Below are positions 6,775-9,254 of a stretch of DNA of 9,254 nt, piece after piece; position 1 is the first letter of the stretch; the number at the start of each line of letters is the position of its first letter. A model generated the notes under the pieces. The model searched no databases, was not told the origin of the DNA, and saw only the letters and a list, made by a program, of their open reading frames with translations. The DNA lies in the NCBI GenBank assembly GCA_016763215.1, contig JAESUF010000067.1:1-9254 (forward strand), written 5' to 3'. The DNA comes from Flavobacteriaceae bacterium (GTDB taxonomy: Bacteria; Bacteroidota; Bacteroidia; Flavobacteriales; Flavobacteriaceae). Made by a program: the position numbers and the translations under genes.

Positions 6775-8124
6775 CTACGCTGGCTTGTTTTTAGACCAAA
6801 AATCGCTGGTGTCTTTATCATCTTGCCCAAAAATAAAACAGTTAATCGTTCCGTCTGGTTTTGGATGAAATTGCACTTTTGCATGTGTACCATCAGAATA
6901 TGCCATTCCATACGAATCGGAATGATCTGTTATGTATTTATTCCATTGGTTGATGTATTTGCTTTGTGTTGCAGCGGTTGCATAGGTACTTGTTACTTTA
7001 TAGGTGAAGTCTTTTGTAGCAGCAGAGATACCAATATATCCTAAGTTCATTGCTGTCACAACATCACGACCAACACTACTAATCATTGCTTGGAAACAAG
7101 TCGTGTTTTTTACAGCATCCGCTCCAATTGCTGTCCGATTTAAAGAGACATTATTTGCCCAACCACCTTTAATAATTTTGCTTGGGTCTTTTGCATTAGG
7201 GTCTGTGTATTCAAATGCTGGATATATATACATTCCACCTGCACTATTTCCACTAGCAATAGTTCCGCTATCAATGGCTTCCTTTGTAAAGAAAATATAC
7301 GTAGTTTCTGAAGTTTTTGCAGGGTCGATTACTTCTGTACATTCGAACCACAATACAACATCTGATTTTTTTATTTTACTTCCTGTAGGCATATCAAATG
7401 TAGGTTGACCAAAAGCTCCAGTAAACTTAAAAGAGTCTAATTGAGTTCCTCCATGTGTAACTTGATTACTTTTTGTGCTATCAGAGTTGATTGTTAATTT
7501 TGTGCCATTAGTCGTGATTTTATTGATGTATTTGGTATAGATAGCATTGTATTCACCGCTAACAAGGCCTACAGTTGGTCCCCAAAGTTTTGTATAGGTA
7601 TCACTGGCATTGTCTCCAGTTCCGTTAATGGTCTTTTTAGCAGGAGTTCCACTTGTTAAATCACAAGCTGTTTCTATCCCAGCAATTAGGTTCTTGGCAG
7701 TTTCACCATAACCACAATGCCCAGCTGCAGCACCATTGCTATCAACAAATTCAGCACCACAGAGAAGACCTACTTGATCTACATTGGTAACGTCAAAATA
7801 AGTTACTGTATCGGATTTTAAATATGTTAATTCAAAAAAGCCACCTACCCAATTTGGATCTTCACTACCCATGGAAATTCCTGGATGGTTTTTTATTGTC
7901 TTTGCACCTGTATCATTGGTGAGAATATACCAAAATGTTCCAGAGTTTAAGTAATCGAAACTACATACATGTGGGTCAGTCTTTGCTAGACTTCCATCAG
8001 CCCATGGCTGAGGGTAGCTTAAGTTACTAAACCCCGTAACTCCTGAAGTTTGTGAATCGTCCGCATAAGCGAAAAACAAATACAGATTTTTATTACCTGT
8101 TTTGTTGTAAAAATTGATTGTCAT
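6775..8124 (-). CDS. Thaumatin-like/GH64 superfamily protein (beta-1,3-glucanase-like)
   Basis: This 449-residue protein resembles the GH64-TLP superfamily of laminaripentaose-producing beta-1,3-glucanases and thaumatin-like proteins. The start TINFYNKTGNKNLYLFFAY matches the family's opening strands. GGFFELTYL (residues 94-102, Glu98) followed by YFDVTNVDQVGLL (109-121, Asp111 and Asp116) matches the block holding the catalytic Glu and Asp of GH64 enzymes. The end SYGMAYSDGTHAKVQF (404-419) matches the closing YxFxYxD block. Seven cysteines are present (54, 122, 137, 154, 262, 343, 429). No signal peptide, lipobox or T9SS C-terminal domain is visible, unlike secreted GH64 enzymes, so it may be cytosolic or leave by an unrecognised route. 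It has its own promoter, sharing an operator with the HO-like operon, and its own terminator. Activity on glucan is inferred, not shown; a binding role is possible. Confidence 0.65.
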   Translation of the reverse strand: MTINFYNKTGNKNLYLFFAYADDSQTSGVTGFSNLSYPQPWADGSLAKTDPHVCSFDYLNSGTFWYILTNDTGAKTIKNHPGISMGSEDPNWVGGFFELTYLKSDTVTYFDVTNVDQVGLLCGAEFVDSNGAAAGHCGYGETAKNLIAGIETACDLTSGTPAKKTINGTGDNASDTYTKLWGPTVGLVSGEYNAIYTKYINKITTNGTKLTINSDSTKSNQVTHGGTQLDSFKFTGAFGQPTFDMPTGSKIKKSDVVLWFECTEVIDPAKTSETTYIFFTKEAIDSGTIASGNSAGGMYIYPAFEYTDPNAKDPSKIIKGGWANNVSLNRTAIGADAVKNTTCFQAMISSVGRDVVTAMNLGYIGISAATKDFTYKVTSTYATAATQSKYINQWNKYITDHSDSYGMAYSDGTHAKVQFHPKPDGTINCFIFGQDDKDTSDFWSKNKPA

Positions 8125-8164
8125 AAAATATTGCTTTTATTAATTAGGTTACTATTAGGGAACA

Positions 8165-8228
8165 TAAAATTAATAATAGCAATACCCATTGATATAGGTA
8201 TTTATACGGGGTTTGAAAAACAGGTAAA
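8165..8228 (-). promoter_or_regulatory. Operator/promoter of the thaumatin-like gene, paired with 6636-6699
   Basis: On the minus strand this holds CCCCGTA (8211-8205), a 5-nt gap, ACCTATA (8199-8193), 20 nt, then TAATTTTA (8172-8165). Aligned without gaps to 6636-6690, 23 of the first 27 positions and all eight bases of the -7-like box agree, while only 6 of the 20 spacer positions do. The spacer has its own short inverted repeat, CAAT-ACCC-ATTG (8180-8191). The box lies 40 nt upstream of ATG 8124. The pattern indicates a common regulator with the HO-like operon. Confidence 0.6.
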
Positions 8229-8241
8229 AAATAGAAGTCAT

Positions 8242-8289
8242 TATTAAATACAAAAGCTCTTAGTTTCCTAAGAGCTTTTGTATTTAATA
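8242..8289 (-). terminator. Strong hairpin terminator after the peptidyl-prolyl isomerase gene
   Basis: A perfect 22-bp stem (8242-8263 with 8268-8289) closes a TTTC tetraloop; its core is AAAGCTCTTAG/CTAAGAGCTTT. It lies 12 nt past the isomerase stop at 8302. There is no long T-run directly after the stem on the minus strand, but the arms are AT-rich at the base, which is common for flavobacterial terminators. It insulates the thaumatin-like gene's promoter from upstream transcription. Confidence 0.8.
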
Positions 8290-8301
8290 TTTCTAAGAGA
8301 A

Positions 8302-9254
8302 TTATTTTACATCCATCAATTCAACATCAAAGATCAATGTTGCATTTGGAGGAATTACTCCACCAGCACCTCTGTCTCCATAGGCTAAATTTCCAGGAAT
8401 AACAAAGCGAGCTTTGTCACCTACTTTTAACATTTGAATTCCTTCATCCCATCCTGCAATAACCTGCCCAACTCCAAGTGGGAAATCAATCGGTTCTTTA
8501 CGTTTGTATGAAGAATCAAAAACGGTTCCGTCTAATAACTGCCCTTTATAATGAACAGAAACATTCGCTCCTTTAGTTGCTTGTTTTCCATCACCATTTT
8601 GTAAAATTTTATAACGAAGTCCACTTGGAGTTTCGTCATACCCATTAGCAACTGAATCTAATAAATCTTTTTGTTTTTGCTTTTCTTCCGTTTCGCGTTT
8701 TGCTCTAGAACCTTCAAATGTTCTGAATGCTTCTATAGCGTTAAAATTCTCTGCATCAGTACCTACACGGATAATTTCTAGAGACATCTCATCTCCTTGA
8801 GCAACAGCATCAACTACATCTTGACCTTCAGAAACACTTCCAAATACGGTATGCTTTCCATCTAACCAAGGAGTCGCCACATGTGTAATAAAAAATTGAG
8901 AACCATTGGTTCCTGGTCCTGAATTTGCCATCGATAATATCCCTGGTACATCGTGTTTTAAGTCAGCATGAATTTCATCATCAAACTGATATCCAGGACT
9001 TCCTGTTCCTGTTCCTAATGGGCATCCACCTTGAACCATGAAATCTGGAATGACTCTATGGAATTTTAATCCGTTATAGTAAGGAGTTCCCTGTGGTTTA
9101 ATATCGTTTTCTAAATTTCCTTCAGCCAAAGCAATAAAGTTTCCAACTGTTCCAGGCGTTTTTTCATATTCTAAGTTTACCAAGATATCTCCTTTTGGAG
9201 TTGTAAACTTTAGAGAATCCACAAAAATAGAAGAATCCAAAGCGAATAATTCTC
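8302..9254 (-). CDS. Peptidyl-prolyl isomerase, cyclophilin-FKBP fusion (5' end outside window)
   Basis: Two prolyl isomerase domains are joined. Counted from the TTG at 9240, the cyclophilin domain (about residues 10-160) has [13 protein letters not shown] (60-72), [16 protein letters not shown] (104-119) and [10 protein letters not shown] (125-134), with the active-site Arg, Gln, Phe, Trp and His present. A charged linker (about 165-195, rich in Lys/Glu) leads to an FKBP domain (about 200-312) with [16 protein letters not shown] (229-244), [10 protein letters not shown] (258-267), AYGDRG (286-291) and the closing IFDVELMDV; its pocket aromatics are present. The fusion speeds cis-trans prolyl isomerisation during protein folding. 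The TTG is probably not the true start: the frame stays open to base 9254 (codons for E-L-F-A precede it), so the N-terminus, which in relatives is often a short lead or lipoprotein signal, lies outside the window. Confidence 0.93.
   Translation of the reverse strand, partial: ELFALDSSIFVDSLKFTTPKGDILVNLEYEKTPGTVGNFIALAEGNLENDIKPQGTPYYNGLKFHRVIPDFMVQGGCPLGTGTGSPGYQFDDEIHADLKHDVPGILSMANSGPGTNGSQFFITHVATPWLDGKHTVFGSVSEGQDVVDAVAQGDEMSLEIIRVGTDAENFNAIEAFRTFEGSRAKRETEEKQKQKDLLDSVANGYDETPSGLRYKILQNGDGKQATKGANVSVHYKGQLLDGTVFDSSYKRKEPIDFPLGVGQVIAGWDEGIQMLKVGDKARFVIPGNLAYGDRGAGGVIPPNATLIFDVELMDVK

Noticed and set aside
8130..8230. Sigma-54 promoter upstream of the thaumatin-like gene or the HO-like operon
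   Set aside because: No TGGCA-N7-TTGC-type pair is present in either upstream region; the TAATTTTA box fits a primary sigma factor better.
9238..9240. TTG as the real start of the peptidyl-prolyl isomerase
   Set aside because: The frame stays open to the window edge and the cyclophilin domain begins only a few residues later, so the gene most likely continues past base 9254.
1..9254. CRISPR arrays, tRNA or rRNA genes, insertion sequences, toxin-antitoxin pairs, phage genes
   Set aside because: Reading both strands I saw no regularly spaced repeats, no cloverleaf or rRNA-like segments, no transposase or integrase motifs and no terminal inverted repeats.

Overview
The window looks like a chromosomal segment of an AT-rich marine or environmental Flavobacteriia member (Bacteroidota). 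Evidence: a TAnnTTTG-type -7 box, general lack of Shine-Dalgarno sequences, a typical flavobacterial cyclophilin-FKBP fusion, a DoxX-like/DCC pair, and low-GC codon use. The genus cannot be fixed from sequence alone.

Layout. (1) 113-3158, plus strand: a three-gene run encoding a DoxX-like membrane protein, an exported erythromycin-esterase-like protein and a DCC-family (DUF393) thiol protein. (2) 3175-6612, minus strand: a compact three-enzyme operon, transcribed in the order heme-oxygenase-like (HO-like) metal oxidase, ATP-grasp ligase, PaaK-like adenylate-forming ligase. (3) 6775-8124, minus strand: a thaumatin-like/GH64-type protein with its own terminator. (4) 8302-9254, minus strand: a cyclophilin-FKBP peptidyl-prolyl isomerase cut by the window edge and followed by a strong 22-bp hairpin terminator.

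The most interesting part is 3175-8228. The HO-like operon and the thaumatin-like gene are separate transcription units. Upstream of each lies the same promoter architecture: two heptamers (mCCCGTA and ACCTATA) exactly 12 bp apart, then exactly 20 nt, then an identical TAATTTTA box. Outside the conserved blocks the sequence diverges, so this looks like a shared operator/promoter and not a recent duplication. I infer one regulon: a small pathway with two ATP-dependent activating/ligating enzymes and one HO-like oxidase, co-expressed with a glucan-binding or glucan-cleaving-type protein. No carrier protein, phosphopantetheinyl transferase, transporter or regulator lies in the window, and I do not recognise the combination as a described pathway. 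Family assignments rest on motifs read by eye, not on searches.
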